64,000 nucleotides of DNA from Ilyobacter_A sp963675185. Its GTDB lineage: Bacteria; Fusobacteriota; Fusobacteriia; Fusobacteriales; Fusobacteriaceae. The stretch is from assembly GCA_963675185.2 (NCBI GenBank), contig CAXXOH010000003.1:434001-498000 (forward strand), in the 5' to 3' direction. Made by a program: the position numbers and the translations under genes. A model generated the notes under the pieces. The model was not told where the DNA came from and searched no databases. It saw only the letters and a list, made by a program, of their open reading frames with translations. Positions 17,379 to 26,277 of this stretch are shown in pieces (the first letter of the stretch is position 1; the number at the start of each line of letters is the position of its first letter).

Positions 17379-17540
17379 TGCATTAAGAAATCAGCTTTGA
17401 AGAACTTGGATGGAATTAAAATTGTCATAAGACTTATCGTGGATTTGCTTGAGCTTGAAATTTCTAAGAGACTTTCCCTATTCAAGTTTTGGTTAGAATA
17501 TTTTTTGTTCATAAAAAATTATATATAGATGGGGTAGTGT

Positions 17541-18491
17541 ATGTCGAAAAAATCAAAAGTTATTGCAGCAATATTTTTTGTTGCAGCATTAAACATTTTC
17601 AATCTTTATGTAAGGAATATTTTTATTACAAAGTACAGTATAAAAAAAGAATTCAGCGTTGAAAAGGGTGAAGTGTTTGATTCTATCTTGAATAAAATAG
17701 GGGTGGAAAAGGATCTTGCCTTAAAGGTATATGTTAAATTAAACAGGGCCGACAGGAAATTAAAGGCCGGCTATTATGTACTAGACGGGAGATACAGCAA
17801 AAGTGAAATTTTGGGGATATTAAAAAAAGGGTCTTATAGAAAAATAAAAATAACCATTCCGGAGGGTTACACCGTCTATCAAATAAAAAAGAGCTTAGAA
17901 GATGAAGGTGTGATGGAGAGCGATGAATTTGAGGCTGCATTAAAGGGGGTAAAAGACTTTCCTTACCCAACTCCAGACGGCAACTTTGAAGGATATTTTT
18001 TCCCTGAGACCTATTTTTTCAATGAAGGGGAATCCAGCAAAATGATAGTGGAAACTATTATAGGGGAGTTTTTGAAGAATTATTCGCCGAAAAAATACCC
18101 GGACAAGGAAAAGTTTTATAAAGACCTCATAATGGCTTCTATAGTGGAGAGAGAAGCCGGTTTTGACGGAGAGAAGGCGCTGATAGCATCAGTTTTTAAA
18201 AACAGGATCGATAAGGGGATGAAGCTTCAGTCCGATGCCACTGTTAACTATGTGTTTAACTACAGCAAAAGGAGAATATTCTATAAGGACTTGGAGATCG
18301 ATTCACCTTATAATACCTATAGAAATCAAGGACTTCCTCCAGCGCCTATAGGTAATCCAGGTAAAATATCCATCGACGTGAGTATAGCACCGGCTGAAAG
18401 TGAGTACTATTACTTTGTAGCCGACGGCACCGGTGGGCATCATTTTAGCAAAACGTACGAGGAGCATCTAGAATTTCAAAACAGTAGATAG
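17541..18491 (+). CDS. mltG: Endolytic murein transglycosylase MltG (YceG family)
   Basis: A 316-residue inner-membrane protein that cleaves nascent peptidoglycan glycan strands and so helps end their extension. One N-terminal membrane helix (about residues 8-25) is followed by a LysM-like region (IPEGYTVYQIKK) and the catalytic domain, with SIVEREAG (Glu203 in the position of the E. coli catalytic Glu), VFKNRIDKGMKLQSD and the conserved end DGTGGHHFSKTYEEH. ATG 17541 has only a weak GGGGTAG ribosome site, so translation may be modest. The B12/radical-SAM gene follows after 18 bases. Confidence 0.93.
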   Translation: MSKKSKVIAAIFFVAALNIFNLYVRNIFITKYSIKKEFSVEKGEVFDSILNKIGVEKDLALKVYVKLNRADRKLKAGYYVLDGRYSKSEILGILKKGSYRKIKITIPEGYTVYQIKKSLEDEGVMESDEFEAALKGVKDFPYPTPDGNFEGYFFPETYFFNEGESSKMIVETIIGEFLKNYSPKKYPDKEKFYKDLIMASIVEREAGFDGEKALIASVFKNRIDKGMKLQSDATVNYVFNYSKRRIFYKDLEIDSPYNTYRNQGLPPAPIGNPGKISIDVSIAPAESEYYYFVADGTGGHHFSKTYEEHLEFQNSR

Positions 18492-18509
18492 ATTAGGAAA
18501 GGTGGGATA

Positions 18510-20171
18510 ATGAAGGTAGTTCTATTGGGAATAAACAGCAAGTATGTACATACCAACCTAGCGATAAGGTATATAAGGGAGTATCTAAAAAAATACGGAA
18601 ATATAGAAGCACCTATACTGGAGACATCTATAAACAATGAACTTCCAGAAATATTAAGGGATATATATGAAGCTAAGCCGGATTTTCTAATTATGTCCAC
18701 CTATATATGGAACAAGGAGTATGTTTTTAAGCTTGTAAAAGAGGTGAAAAAGGTACTGCCTTTTATAAAGATAGCACTTGGAGGGCCTGAAGTTTCCTAT
18801 AACAGTGAAGAGGTAATGAATGAGTTTTTAGAGATAGATTATATAATATCGGGCGAGGGTGAGGAAAGCACCCTCCAGCTTTTGACCACGGGTATAGAAG
18901 ATGCCTTTGGGGTATACTACAGGTACGGTGGCAAGATAAAGTACAACGGCTCCCAGGAGAGTATATGCAACCTGGACAAAATACCTTTCCCGTATACAGG
19001 TGAAGAGCTTATAGAAAACAGGGACAAAATACTCTATTATGAATCATCTAGGGGGTGTCCTTTTAATTGCACCTACTGCATGTCTTCAATAGACAGGAGT
19101 GTCAGGTATTTTTCAGTTGATAGGGTTAAAAAGGATCTGAAAACATTCCTAGACAGAGGAATAAAAATCTTAAAATTTGTAGATAGGACGTACAATTTAA
19201 AAAAAGAAAGGTATATGGAAATATGGAAATACCTACTCGATAACTACAACGGGCACACAACATTTCACTTTGAGATAAGCGGCGATCTGTTTGACGAAGA
19301 GTCTATAAGCTTTTTAGAAAAAGTCCCTGACGGATATTTTCAATTTGAGGTTGGTGTACAGACTACCAATCCAAGTACCATGGCGCTTATAAACAGAAAG
19401 AATGATTTGGGGAAACTAAAGGAAAATGTCCTCAGAATAAAGGGAAACATACATTTACATCTAGACTTGATAGCGGGCTTACCTATGGAAGGATATGAGA
19501 CGTTTAAAAATTCATTTGACTACGTATATGCGTTGGAACCTGAGATGATTCAGCTTGGATTTTTGAAAATACTTAAAGGAACTCAAATATTACAAGAGGT
19601 AGATAAAAATCAGTATAAATACCTGAATTTTCCGCCTTATGAGGTGCTTTCTAGCAGCCACATATCCTATTTGGAACTTTTAAGGCTTAAAAATATTGAG
19701 AAAGTTTTGGACTATTACTACAATTCCGGAAAATTCAAAAAAAGCGTGCAGTTTATCCTAGAGAATTTTTACGAGAAAAATTTTAACCTATATGAGGAAT
19801 TGGCGGATTTTTTTGAAAAAAATACTTATTTTAAAGTGGCGCATAAGCAGACAGCTATTTTCAACTATCTTTATGATTTTTATATGGAAAAGGGATTTGA
19901 TAAAACGGATGTTTTTTTGGAGTACCTTAAATATGACTATCTGATGCAGGGTAAGCCAGGGTTTTATCCTGAATGGTACAGGAAAGACAAAAACAAAGAC
20001 GTATACGGTGAGATTGTTAAGAACTTAAATTTCAAAACAAACCGTGAAGCATATAAAAAGACCGAGTATGAGGGATTCGATTACGATATACTTCTGAACA
20101 GAGCCGGAAGAAGAGAACTTTTGTTTGTGTATACAAAAAACGGAGTTGAAATCAAGGAGAGTAACTTATGA
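18510..20171 (+). CDS. B12-binding-type radical SAM protein with DUF4080-like C terminus
   Basis: A 553-residue protein. The N-terminal Rossmann-like domain (about 1-140) is of the cobalamin-binding type, followed by a radical SAM core with C183-x3-C187-x2-C190 (GCPFNCTYCMSS) that binds a [4Fe-4S] cluster to cleave SAM. The helical C-terminal third resembles DUF4080. The family's reaction is not established; related enzymes methylate or rearrange unreactive carbons. ATG 18510 follows AGGAAAGGTGG. The 3' end overlaps the SpoIID-like gene by 4 bases (ATGA), suggesting the two are made together and may act in the same envelope process as mltG. Confidence 0.88.
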   Translation: MKVVLLGINSKYVHTNLAIRYIREYLKKYGNIEAPILETSINNELPEILRDIYEAKPDFLIMSTYIWNKEYVFKLVKEVKKVLPFIKIALGGPEVSYNSEEVMNEFLEIDYIISGEGEESTLQLLTTGIEDAFGVYYRYGGKIKYNGSQESICNLDKIPFPYTGEELIENRDKILYYESSRGCPFNCTYCMSSIDRSVRYFSVDRVKKDLKTFLDRGIKILKFVDRTYNLKKERYMEIWKYLLDNYNGHTTFHFEISGDLFDEESISFLEKVPDGYFQFEVGVQTTNPSTMALINRKNDLGKLKENVLRIKGNIHLHLDLIAGLPMEGYETFKNSFDYVYALEPEMIQLGFLKILKGTQILQEVDKNQYKYLNFPPYEVLSSSHISYLELLRLKNIEKVLDYYYNSGKFKKSVQFILENFYEKNFNLYEELADFFEKNTYFKVAHKQTAIFNYLYDFYMEKGFDKTDVFLEYLKYDYLMQGKPGFYPEWYRKDKNKDVYGEIVKNLNFKTNREAYKKTEYEGFDYDILLNRAGRRELLFVYTKNGVEIKESNL

Positions 20172-21319
20172 AGAGCAGAATTTTATTATTGATCTTTATT
20201 CTACTCCACTTTTGGAGTTTTTCGGAAGAGGAGTTCATTCAGGAAGACCTCAAAGTAGGTATAGGCAGATTGGACTCTGATGTTATATATGTAAAAGGAG
20301 AAAAAGGCGGGATAGTGCTGACCTACACTCAAAATGGAGAACCTCTGGAAGACTACTTTGAGGCAGGCAAAGTAGTCAGACTAATGCATAAGGATAAGAA
20401 TATATATTATAATGATAAAGTGGTGGAAGAGGTTTACGCTTATAAAGAATCTCCAAGTGCACTGATTTATCTGAGTAAAGACGACAGAACCTACTATCCT
20501 TACAGGGGTGACTTTTATTTTACATTTTATTTAAACGACTTATTGCCGGTTAACCTTATACAGTCAGAGGAATACCTATATAGCGTTGTCCCTTCAGAGA
20601 TAGGATCAAACTTTCCAGATGAGGCTATAAAGGCCCAGGCTGTGGCTGCCAGGACCTACTTATACTATAATCTGGAGAATTCAAAATATGGTGTATTTGA
20701 CCTTTTAGACGATACATCATCGCAGGTATATCTGGGTTACTCCAAGGAAAACGAAAAGATAAGAAAATTTGTAGACGATACCAAAGGAGAGGTCATAACT
20801 TACGACGACATACCTATAAATGCACTGTACCATTCTACGAGCGGTGGGTATACTGCAAACAATGAGGATGTGTGGGGAGGGAAATCTATACCGTATTTAA
20901 GAGCGATAGATGACAGCGGTAACGGAAAAGAGTCGCCTAGGGACAGTTGGACATATAAGGTCAGTTTAGAGAAGGTATCTAAAGAGTTTGGGTTTAATGT
21001 AAGAGATATAAGGATAGTTCAAAGAAAAAACAACAGAGTGACTAAAGTAGAGATCATAGGCGAGAAAAAACTATTAATATCTGGGAATAACTTGAGAAAA
21101 CGGCTTGGATATACGAAGATTTTCAGCACAATGTTTGATGTAAGCAAAAGAGAAAACCAACTGGTTTTCATGGGTAGTGGTTCTGGGCATGGAGTAGGGA
21201 TGTCCCAATGGGGAGCGTATACCCTGTCTAAAAATGGTAAAAAATATCAAGATATATTAAAATATTACTATAGAGGTGTAGAAATAAAATCGTTGAAAAA
21301 AAGTGAAAATATGTTATAA
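20168..21319 (+). CDS. SpoIID/LytB-domain exported protein
   Basis: The gene encodes 383 residues with an N-terminal signal peptide (about 1-20). The SpoIID domain shows PSEIGSNFPDEAIKAQAVAA, SGGYTANNEDVWGG and SGHGVGMSQWGAY, the conserved blocks containing the catalytic Glu. SpoIID enzymes are lytic transglycosylases cutting peptidoglycan from which stem peptides have been removed; in a Gram-negative without sporulation genes the role is probably periplasmic wall remodelling or division. It follows mltG and the radical-SAM gene, and the -10 box of the tilS promoter overlaps its stop codon. Confidence 0.9.
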   Translation: MKSRILLLIFILLHFWSFSEEEFIQEDLKVGIGRLDSDVIYVKGEKGGIVLTYTQNGEPLEDYFEAGKVVRLMHKDKNIYYNDKVVEEVYAYKESPSALIYLSKDDRTYYPYRGDFYFTFYLNDLLPVNLIQSEEYLYSVVPSEIGSNFPDEAIKAQAVAARTYLYYNLENSKYGVFDLLDDTSSQVYLGYSKENEKIRKFVDDTKGEVITYDDIPINALYHSTSGGYTANNEDVWGGKSIPYLRAIDDSGNGKESPRDSWTYKVSLEKVSKEFGFNVRDIRIVQRKNNRVTKVEIIGEKKLLISGNNLRKRLGYTKIFSTMFDVSKRENQLVFMGSGSGHGVGMSQWGAYTLSKNGKKYQDILKYYYRGVEIKSLKKSENML

Positions 21320-21320
21320 T
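21293..21320 (+). promoter_or_regulatory. Promoter of tilS-ftsH
   Basis: TTGAAA (21293-21298), 16-bp spacer, TGT then TATAAT (21315-21320). It lies over the last codons of the upstream gene; the start is near 21327. Confidence 0.75.
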
Positions 21321-21353
21321 TTTTATTGAGAACTGCAAAAAAGAGGAAATATA

Positions 21354-22697
21354 ATGAAAATATTCGAAAAAGTATCAGGGTACTGCCTTGAGAATAAATT
21401 GCTTGAAAAAAATGATAAGATAATAGTAGCAATGTCTGGTGGGCCAGATTCTGTATCTTTGTTCCACATCCTGCTTACTTTTAGGGAAAAGTTTGGCTTG
21501 ACCCTGTACTTGGCACACGTGAACCACATGCTGAGAGGTTCTGAAGCGGAAGCAGATGAGAAGTTCGTGGAAAAACTTGGACAGGAATATGGCTTAGAAT
21601 GTTTTGTGAAAAGGGTCGACGTTAGAGAGTATGCCAGAGAAAACAAGATAGGTGAAGAAGAAGCCGGGAGAAAGATTAGATACTCCTTTTTTGAGAGTTT
21701 GAAAGAGACACTTGGAGCTGATAAGGTAGCACTGGCACATAATTTAGATGACGACGTGGAGACCTTTCTGTTCAGACTGATGAGGGGGACCTCATTAATC
21801 GGTCTAGAAGGCATACCAGTTAAGAGGGATTTCTATGTGAGGCCGCTTTTAAACACCTATAAAAGCGAGATATTGGAGTTCTTAGAGGGAAATGGGTATG
21901 AATATAGAGTCGACTCTTCTAACTTAGAAGATAAGTATACACGAAACAGTATAAGGCTCAATCTGATACCGCATATAGAGAACAACTACAACCAGAATTT
22001 TAAAGAGAAAATATCTGTTCTCATGGAAGAGATAAAGGAAGTCAATTTTATTCTGAAAAAAGATATAGAGAGAATTTCAAAGCAGGACAGTTTCTCTTTA
22101 AATGATATAAAAGAGTTTCCCGAATATTTGAAGAAAATGTTTATTAGGGAATACCTTGAAAAGTATGAAATTGAGATATCTAGAAGGAAAATAGGCGACA
22201 TCTTATCCATACTGTGCTCAGGTGGAAGCAAGGAGATAGATCTCGGTAACGGATATTTTTTTAAAAAAGTATACGACTATTTTAAAGTAGAGACTTCTGA
22301 GACTAAAGAAAATGAAAAAAAAACAGAAAAACTTTTGCCTATTCCAGGGAAGGTAAGGTATAATTCATATATAATCACAGCAACAGTTGTAGATAAGGTA
22401 GAAGCAGAAGAAAACGCATTTTATATTGACGCTGAGAAGTTTAAAGAATTGCTGGTAAGAACTAGAAATGAAGGGGATTTTTTCGTACCAGTCGGGATGA
22501 GGGGCGGCAAAAAATTGAAAAAATTTTTTATCGATATGAAGCTTCCAAAAAAAATCAGGGACGAAGTTCCTATTGTAGTAAGTGAAAACGACATAGTTTG
22601 GGTAGCCGGCATTCGAGGCAGCGAAAATTTTAAAGTGACTAAAAGTACTAAAAGCATTGTAAAACTTAAGATAGAGGAGGGCAGCATCAGTGAATGA
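21354..22697 (+). CDS. tilS: tRNA(Ile)-lysidine synthetase
   Basis: A 447-residue N-type ATP pyrophosphatase that attaches lysine to C34 of the minor tRNA-Ile, changing its decoding from AUG to AUA. The PP-loop SGGPDS is at residues 28-33, HNLDDDVETFLFRLMRGT follows, and a C-terminal TilS domain ends in GGKKLKKFFIDMKLPKKIRD. An essential gene in bacteria that use the CAU tRNA-Ile. ATG 21354 has GAGGAAAT upstream. It overlaps ftsH by 8 bases, the same tilS-ftsH order seen in many Firmicutes (there with hpt between). Confidence 0.95.
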   Translation: MKIFEKVSGYCLENKLLEKNDKIIVAMSGGPDSVSLFHILLTFREKFGLTLYLAHVNHMLRGSEAEADEKFVEKLGQEYGLECFVKRVDVREYARENKIGEEEAGRKIRYSFFESLKETLGADKVALAHNLDDDVETFLFRLMRGTSLIGLEGIPVKRDFYVRPLLNTYKSEILEFLEGNGYEYRVDSSNLEDKYTRNSIRLNLIPHIENNYNQNFKEKISVLMEEIKEVNFILKKDIERISKQDSFSLNDIKEFPEYLKKMFIREYLEKYEIEISRRKIGDILSILCSGGSKEIDLGNGYFFKKVYDYFKVETSETKENEKKTEKLLPIPGKVRYNSYIITATVVDKVEAEENAFYIDAEKFKELLVRTRNEGDFFVPVGMRGGKKLKKFFIDMKLPKKIRDEVPIVVSENDIVWVAGIRGSENFKVTKSTKSIVKLKIEEGSISE

Positions 22698-24876
22698 CAA
22701 CAAGAATTTAAATGAAGAAAATGAAAAACTGAATAAGGAAGAGCAGGAAAAAGAGCTTCAAAATGAAGATAAACAAAAAGAACCACAAGAGGAAAAAGAA
22801 GAAGAAAAAGAGATATACAACGAATTGGAAGAGAGAAAAAAAGAACTAAAAGCAGGCCTTAAAAGAGGTATGAGAGGGGCCCAAAACCAAGAACCTGACA
22901 ATAGCGGCGACAAGAAGCCAGCAAAGGAACCGAAATTTAGCTTTAAAACAATAGTAATGCTGCTGTTTTTGGTGACCCTTATTTTATCTATGCCGAATTT
23001 CTTTTCAAAATCAAACGCCTACAAGGCGAATGAGGTAGCATATACTGAGTTTGTAAATATGCTCAAAGAAGGGGAATTCACTGGAATAGAAGAAAAAGAT
23101 GGATATCTTTACGCCGATAGACTAAGTGACAGTAAAAAAATCAGTGCGAGAATGATTACTAACAGAATTTCTGAGGACAACAATGTGATGCAGATTGTTG
23201 CCGAAAAAAACTTAGAGGTTAGATCAAGCGCGGATGCTGAAGTGCCGCTTCTGGTGAGCGTGCTTATATCATGGTTCCCTATGTTACTTTTAATAGGGGT
23301 ATGGATCTTTATGCTTAATAAGATGAACAAAGGAAGCAGCGGAGGGCCGCAAATATTCAATATGGGGAAATCAAGGGCCAAGGAAAATGGAGACCAGATA
23401 TCTAACATCACTTTTAAGGACGTAGCTGGGATAGAGGAAGCCAAAGAGGAGTTGGAGGAAGTTGTCAATTTCTTAAAAGAGCCTGAAAAATATAGACGTA
23501 TAGGGGCTAGGATACCAAAAGGAGTGCTTCTTTTAGGAGATCCAGGTACTGGTAAGACATTACTTGCAAAGGCTGTAGCTGGCGAAGCTGGGGTGCCGTT
23601 TTTCAGCATTTCCGGTTCGGAATTTGTTGAGATGTTCGTAGGGGTAGGAGCATCTAGAGTTAGAGACCTATTTAATAAAGCTAGAAAGAGTTCTCCGTGT
23701 ATAATATTTATAGACGAGATAGATGCAGTTGGTAGAAAAAGGGGTGCCGGACAGGGCGGAGGAAATGATGAAAGAGAGCAGACTTTGAATCAGCTCCTAG
23801 TTGAAATGGACGGATTCGGTACTGACGAAACAATTATAGTGCTCGCCGCTACAAACAGACCTGAAATATTAGATAGGGCTCTTATGAGACCTGGAAGGTT
23901 CGATAGACAAGTCGTTGTAGACAGACCAGATATTAACGGCAGACTTGAAATACTTAAGGTTCATATAAGAGGGAAAAAGGTAGCAGATGATGTGGATCTA
24001 AACACAGTTGCAAAGAAAACAGTAGGTTTTGTAGGGGCGGATTTAGCTAACCTTTTGAATGAAGCGGCTATTTTAGCAGCTAGAGAGGGCAGAGAAGAGA
24101 TCGCGATGGAAGACCTTGAAGAAGCAGCTGAAAAGGTAACCATAGGTCCAGAGAGAAAATCAAGGGTGACAGTCCAAAAGGAAAGACTTACAGTTGCTTA
24201 CCATGAGGTAGGGCATGCAATAGTTCAATGGGTACTTCCAAATACAGAAGCAGTGCATAAGGTAACTATAGTTCCAAGGGGAATGGCAGCATTGGGGTAT
24301 ACCATGAGTCTTCCTGCTGAAGATAGATATCTAAAAATGAAAAGTGAATACTTATCAGAGCTTAGAACTCTTCTAGGCGGAAGAGCAGCAGAAGAGATAA
24401 TATTTGGAGATATAACTACAGGTGCAAGCAATGATATTGAAAGGGCCACAAAAATCGCCCATGTAATGGTAACAAAATTTGGAATGAGTGATAAATTTGG
24501 ACCGTTACTATTAGATGACTCGCATGAAGGGGATATCTTCAGGCAAAAGATACACAGTGAAGAAACTGGAAAAGAGATAGACGATGAAGTTAGACAGATG
24601 ATAAATGACGCTTACCAGGATGCTATAGGTTTGCTGAGCGATAACAGAGATAAACTTGATTATATAGCAAAAGTTCTTCTTGAAAGAGAGACTATAACCG
24701 GGGAAGAATTGGATAAACTCATGAAAGGTGAAGAACTGGAAGAATTAAAAAAAGCTGCAAAAACAGGTGTGAAAATAGAGAAAGAAATTAAAGAAAATAT
24801 CGAAAAAACGGGCATTCCGCCACTACCTTTAAATGAAAATGAGCCAAGCAAAGAGGAAGAAGAAGAGAAAGAATAG
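22690..24876 (+). CDS. ftsH: ATP-dependent zinc metalloprotease FtsH
   Basis: A 728-residue membrane AAA+ protease that degrades misfolded membrane proteins and regulators. Two membrane helices (about residues 93-112 and 190-212) flank the extracytoplasmic domain. Walker A GDPGTGKT is at 283-290, the second region of homology has NRPEILDRALMRPGRFDR, and the zinc site is H505-E-V-G-H509. The N terminus is unusual: about 85 residues rich in Glu and Lys precede the first helix, where most FtsH proteins have only a few. The start is GTG 22690 with AGGAGG 9 bases upstream, overlapping tilS. A strong terminator follows. Confidence 0.97.
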   Translation: MNDNKNLNEENEKLNKEEQEKELQNEDKQKEPQEEKEEEKEIYNELEERKKELKAGLKRGMRGAQNQEPDNSGDKKPAKEPKFSFKTIVMLLFLVTLILSMPNFFSKSNAYKANEVAYTEFVNMLKEGEFTGIEEKDGYLYADRLSDSKKISARMITNRISEDNNVMQIVAEKNLEVRSSADAEVPLLVSVLISWFPMLLLIGVWIFMLNKMNKGSSGGPQIFNMGKSRAKENGDQISNITFKDVAGIEEAKEELEEVVNFLKEPEKYRRIGARIPKGVLLLGDPGTGKTLLAKAVAGEAGVPFFSISGSEFVEMFVGVGASRVRDLFNKARKSSPCIIFIDEIDAVGRKRGAGQGGGNDEREQTLNQLLVEMDGFGTDETIIVLAATNRPEILDRALMRPGRFDRQVVVDRPDINGRLEILKVHIRGKKVADDVDLNTVAKKTVGFVGADLANLLNEAAILAAREGREEIAMEDLEEAAEKVTIGPERKSRVTVQKERLTVAYHEVGHAIVQWVLPNTEAVHKVTIVPRGMAALGYTMSLPAEDRYLKMKSEYLSELRTLLGGRAAEEIIFGDITTGASNDIERATKIAHVMVTKFGMSDKFGPLLLDDSHEGDIFRQKIHSEETGKEIDDEVRQMINDAYQDAIGLLSDNRDKLDYIAKVLLERETITGEELDKLMKGEELEELKKAAKTGVKIEKEIKENIEKTGIPPLPLNENEPSKEEEEEKE

Positions 24877-24886
24877 AAATATATTC

Positions 24887-24915
24887 AAAAAGCTACTGAG
24901 TCCCAGTAGCTTTTT
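24887..24915 (+). terminator. Rho-independent terminator after ftsH
   Basis: AAAAAGCTACTG (24887-24898) and CAGTAGCTTTTT (24904-24915) form a perfect 12-bp stem with an AGTCC loop. Confidence 0.9.
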
Positions 24916-24923
24916 GTTTTTGG

Positions 24924-24952
24924 TTGTTAAAAAGTTGTTTTTTTGCTATACT
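24924..24952 (+). promoter_or_regulatory. Promoter of the HAD phosphatase gene
   Basis: TTGTTA (24924-24929), 17-bp spacer, TGC then TATACT (24947-24952). Confidence 0.7.
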
Positions 24953-24996
24953 TGAGACTAAGTTTATAAATATATGTATATTGTATGGGGGAAAAT

Positions 24997-25800
24997 ATGA
25001 AATATAAGATGATAGTAACTGATATGGACGACACACTCTTAAATTCAAAAGGGGAACTTTCTAACGAGAATAAGGAGGCTATACTTCAAGCCCAAGAAAA
25101 TGGGGTGAAGTTTGTCCTCGCTTCAGGCAGGCCTACATTTGCCATGAAAAAAATAGCAGAAGAGTTGAAGCTAAATGACTACGGCAGCTATATTCTCTCC
25201 TATAACGGCGCCATAATCACCCAGTGTAACGATTGGAACGAATGGTATAAACAAGCTTTGTCGGAGGAAGAGGCTCACAAGCTGTATGATTTTAGTAGAA
25301 AAAATAACGTACATATAATAACTTATCTTAGTGACGAGGTAGTGAGTGAGACAGAAAGCGAATATATAGACGTGGAACTGAACCTCACCGGTATGACTCA
25401 TAATAAAGTAGGCTGTTTTAAGAGTACCGTTTCAGAGCCGGTTGTAAAGTGTATAATGTTAGAGGAACCGGATTACTTGAAGAGTGTTGAAAAAAAACTG
25501 AAACAAGAGATGGGGAACGAATTCAGTATAGCTATATCAAAGCCATTCTTCCTTGAAGTAATGAAAGATGGGATTGACAAGGGGGCAAGTTTGCTTAGGC
25601 TAGCCAAACATCTGGATATTAAAGCTGAGGAGATAGTGGCAATAGGCGACAGTTACAATGATCTCACAATGCTGCAGGTAGTTGGGATGCCAGTTGCAGT
25701 GGGAAATGCCAAATCCGAAGTAAAAGATGCAGCAAAATATATATCAGTGTCAAATGACGACCACGGAGTAGCCATGGCGATAAAAGAGTTTATTTTTTAA
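24997..25800 (+). CDS. HAD-superfamily phosphatase, Cof subfamily (IIB)
   Basis: A 267-residue cytosolic hydrolase, probably acting on sugar phosphates or flavin/PLP phosphates; the exact substrate is unknown. The motifs are DMDDTLL (nucleophile Asp in DxDxT), LASGRP (motif 2), the Lys in DKGASLLRL (motif 3) and GDSYNDLTML (motif 4), with a cap domain between motifs 2 and 3, the Cof layout. I place the start at ATG 24997, 4 codons after another in-frame ATG (24985), because the GGGGG ribosome-like site lies between the two. Transcribed alone. Confidence 0.88.
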   Translation: MKYKMIVTDMDDTLLNSKGELSNENKEAILQAQENGVKFVLASGRPTFAMKKIAEELKLNDYGSYILSYNGAIITQCNDWNEWYKQALSEEEAHKLYDFSRKNNVHIITYLSDEVVSETESEYIDVELNLTGMTHNKVGCFKSTVSEPVVKCIMLEEPDYLKSVEKKLKQEMGNEFSIAISKPFFLEVMKDGIDKGASLLRLAKHLDIKAEEIVAIGDSYNDLTMLQVVGMPVAVGNAKSEVKDAAKYISVSNDDHGVAMAIKEFIF

Positions 25801-25814
25801 ATAGCATAAAAAGC

Positions 25815-25843
25815 TTTACAAAAAAAACAAATTTTGTTACTAT
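25815..25843 (+). promoter_or_regulatory. Promoter of rpsO
   Basis: TTTACA (25815-25820), 17-bp spacer, TGT then TACTAT (25838-25843); start near 25850. Confidence 0.7.
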
Positions 25844-25854
25844 ATAAATAATTT

Positions 25855-25891
25855 GGGCTAGGTTTTTCGCTTTGCCGGCGTAGTACTTGGC
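25855..25891 (+). promoter_or_regulatory. Structured leader of rpsO, possible S15 autoregulatory site
   Basis: GCTAGG (25857-25862) can pair with CTTGGC (25886-25891) using two G-T pairs, enclosing an inner CGC/GCG hairpin (25868-25870 with 25878-25880). In several bacterial groups S15 represses its own mRNA by binding such a leader, often through a G-U/G-C pair. Whether this leader does so is an inference. Confidence 0.4.
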
Positions 25892-25923
25892 TTAGATAAT
25901 AATATACGAGGAGGAACAAAATA

Positions 25924-26187
25924 ATGGCAATGAGATCAAAAGCAGAAATAATCAAAGACTTCGCTAAATTTGAAGGGGATACTGGTTCTACAGAAGTTCA
26001 AGTAGCGCTTTTAACTGAAAAAATAACTCACCTAACAGAGCACTTGAAGGTTCACAAAAAAGACTACCACTCAAGATTAGGACTACTAAAAATGGTAGGT
26101 AAAAGAAGAAGGCTATTAAACTACCTTAAAAAAGTTGAATTAGACAGATACAGAACTCTAATCGAAAAACTTGGAATCAGAAAGTAA
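25924..26187 (+). CDS. rpsO: 30S ribosomal protein S15
   Basis: An 87-residue primary 16S rRNA-binding protein of the small-subunit platform, normal in length. The conserved HDYHSRLGL-like segment (KKDYHSRLGLLKMVGKRRRLL) and TEKITHLTEHL identify it. ATG 25924 has a strong GAGGAGG ribosome site. It is transcribed alone from its own promoter and terminated by a perfect hairpin. pnp, its partner in many bacteria, lies about 1.1 kb downstream with the opposite-strand mipA gene in between. Confidence 0.98.
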   Translation: MAMRSKAEIIKDFAKFEGDTGSTEVQVALLTEKITHLTEHLKVHKKDYHSRLGLLKMVGKRRRLLNYLKKVELDRYRTLIEKLGIRK

Positions 26188-26191
26188 TTTT

Positions 26192-26218
26192 AAGCAGGTC
26201 AAATGACCTGCTTTTTTT
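26192..26218 (+). terminator. Rho-independent terminator of rpsO
   Basis: GCAGGTCA (26194-26201) and TGACCTGC (26204-26211), a near loop-less perfect stem, followed by seven T residues. Confidence 0.9.
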
Positions 26219-26243
26219 ATTGCAACTAAAGTAGAACTTGGTA

Positions 26244-26275
26244 TAAAAAAAAGGGGGCCTGGAATAATCCAGACC
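26244..26275 (-). terminator. Rho-independent terminator of mipA (- strand)
   Basis: On the - strand GGTCTGGA (26275-26268) pairs with TCCAGGCC (26263-26256, one G-T pair), then C residues and a long T run to 26244. It starts 3 bases after the stop codon. Confidence 0.85.
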
Positions 26276-26277
26276 TT

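Noticed and set aside
17231..17512. 93-codon open frame on the - strand between the orphan gene and mltG
   Set aside because: It overlaps the end of the orphan gene and its terminator, has low-complexity Ser/Asn/Lys composition and no ribosome site, so it looks like a chance frame.
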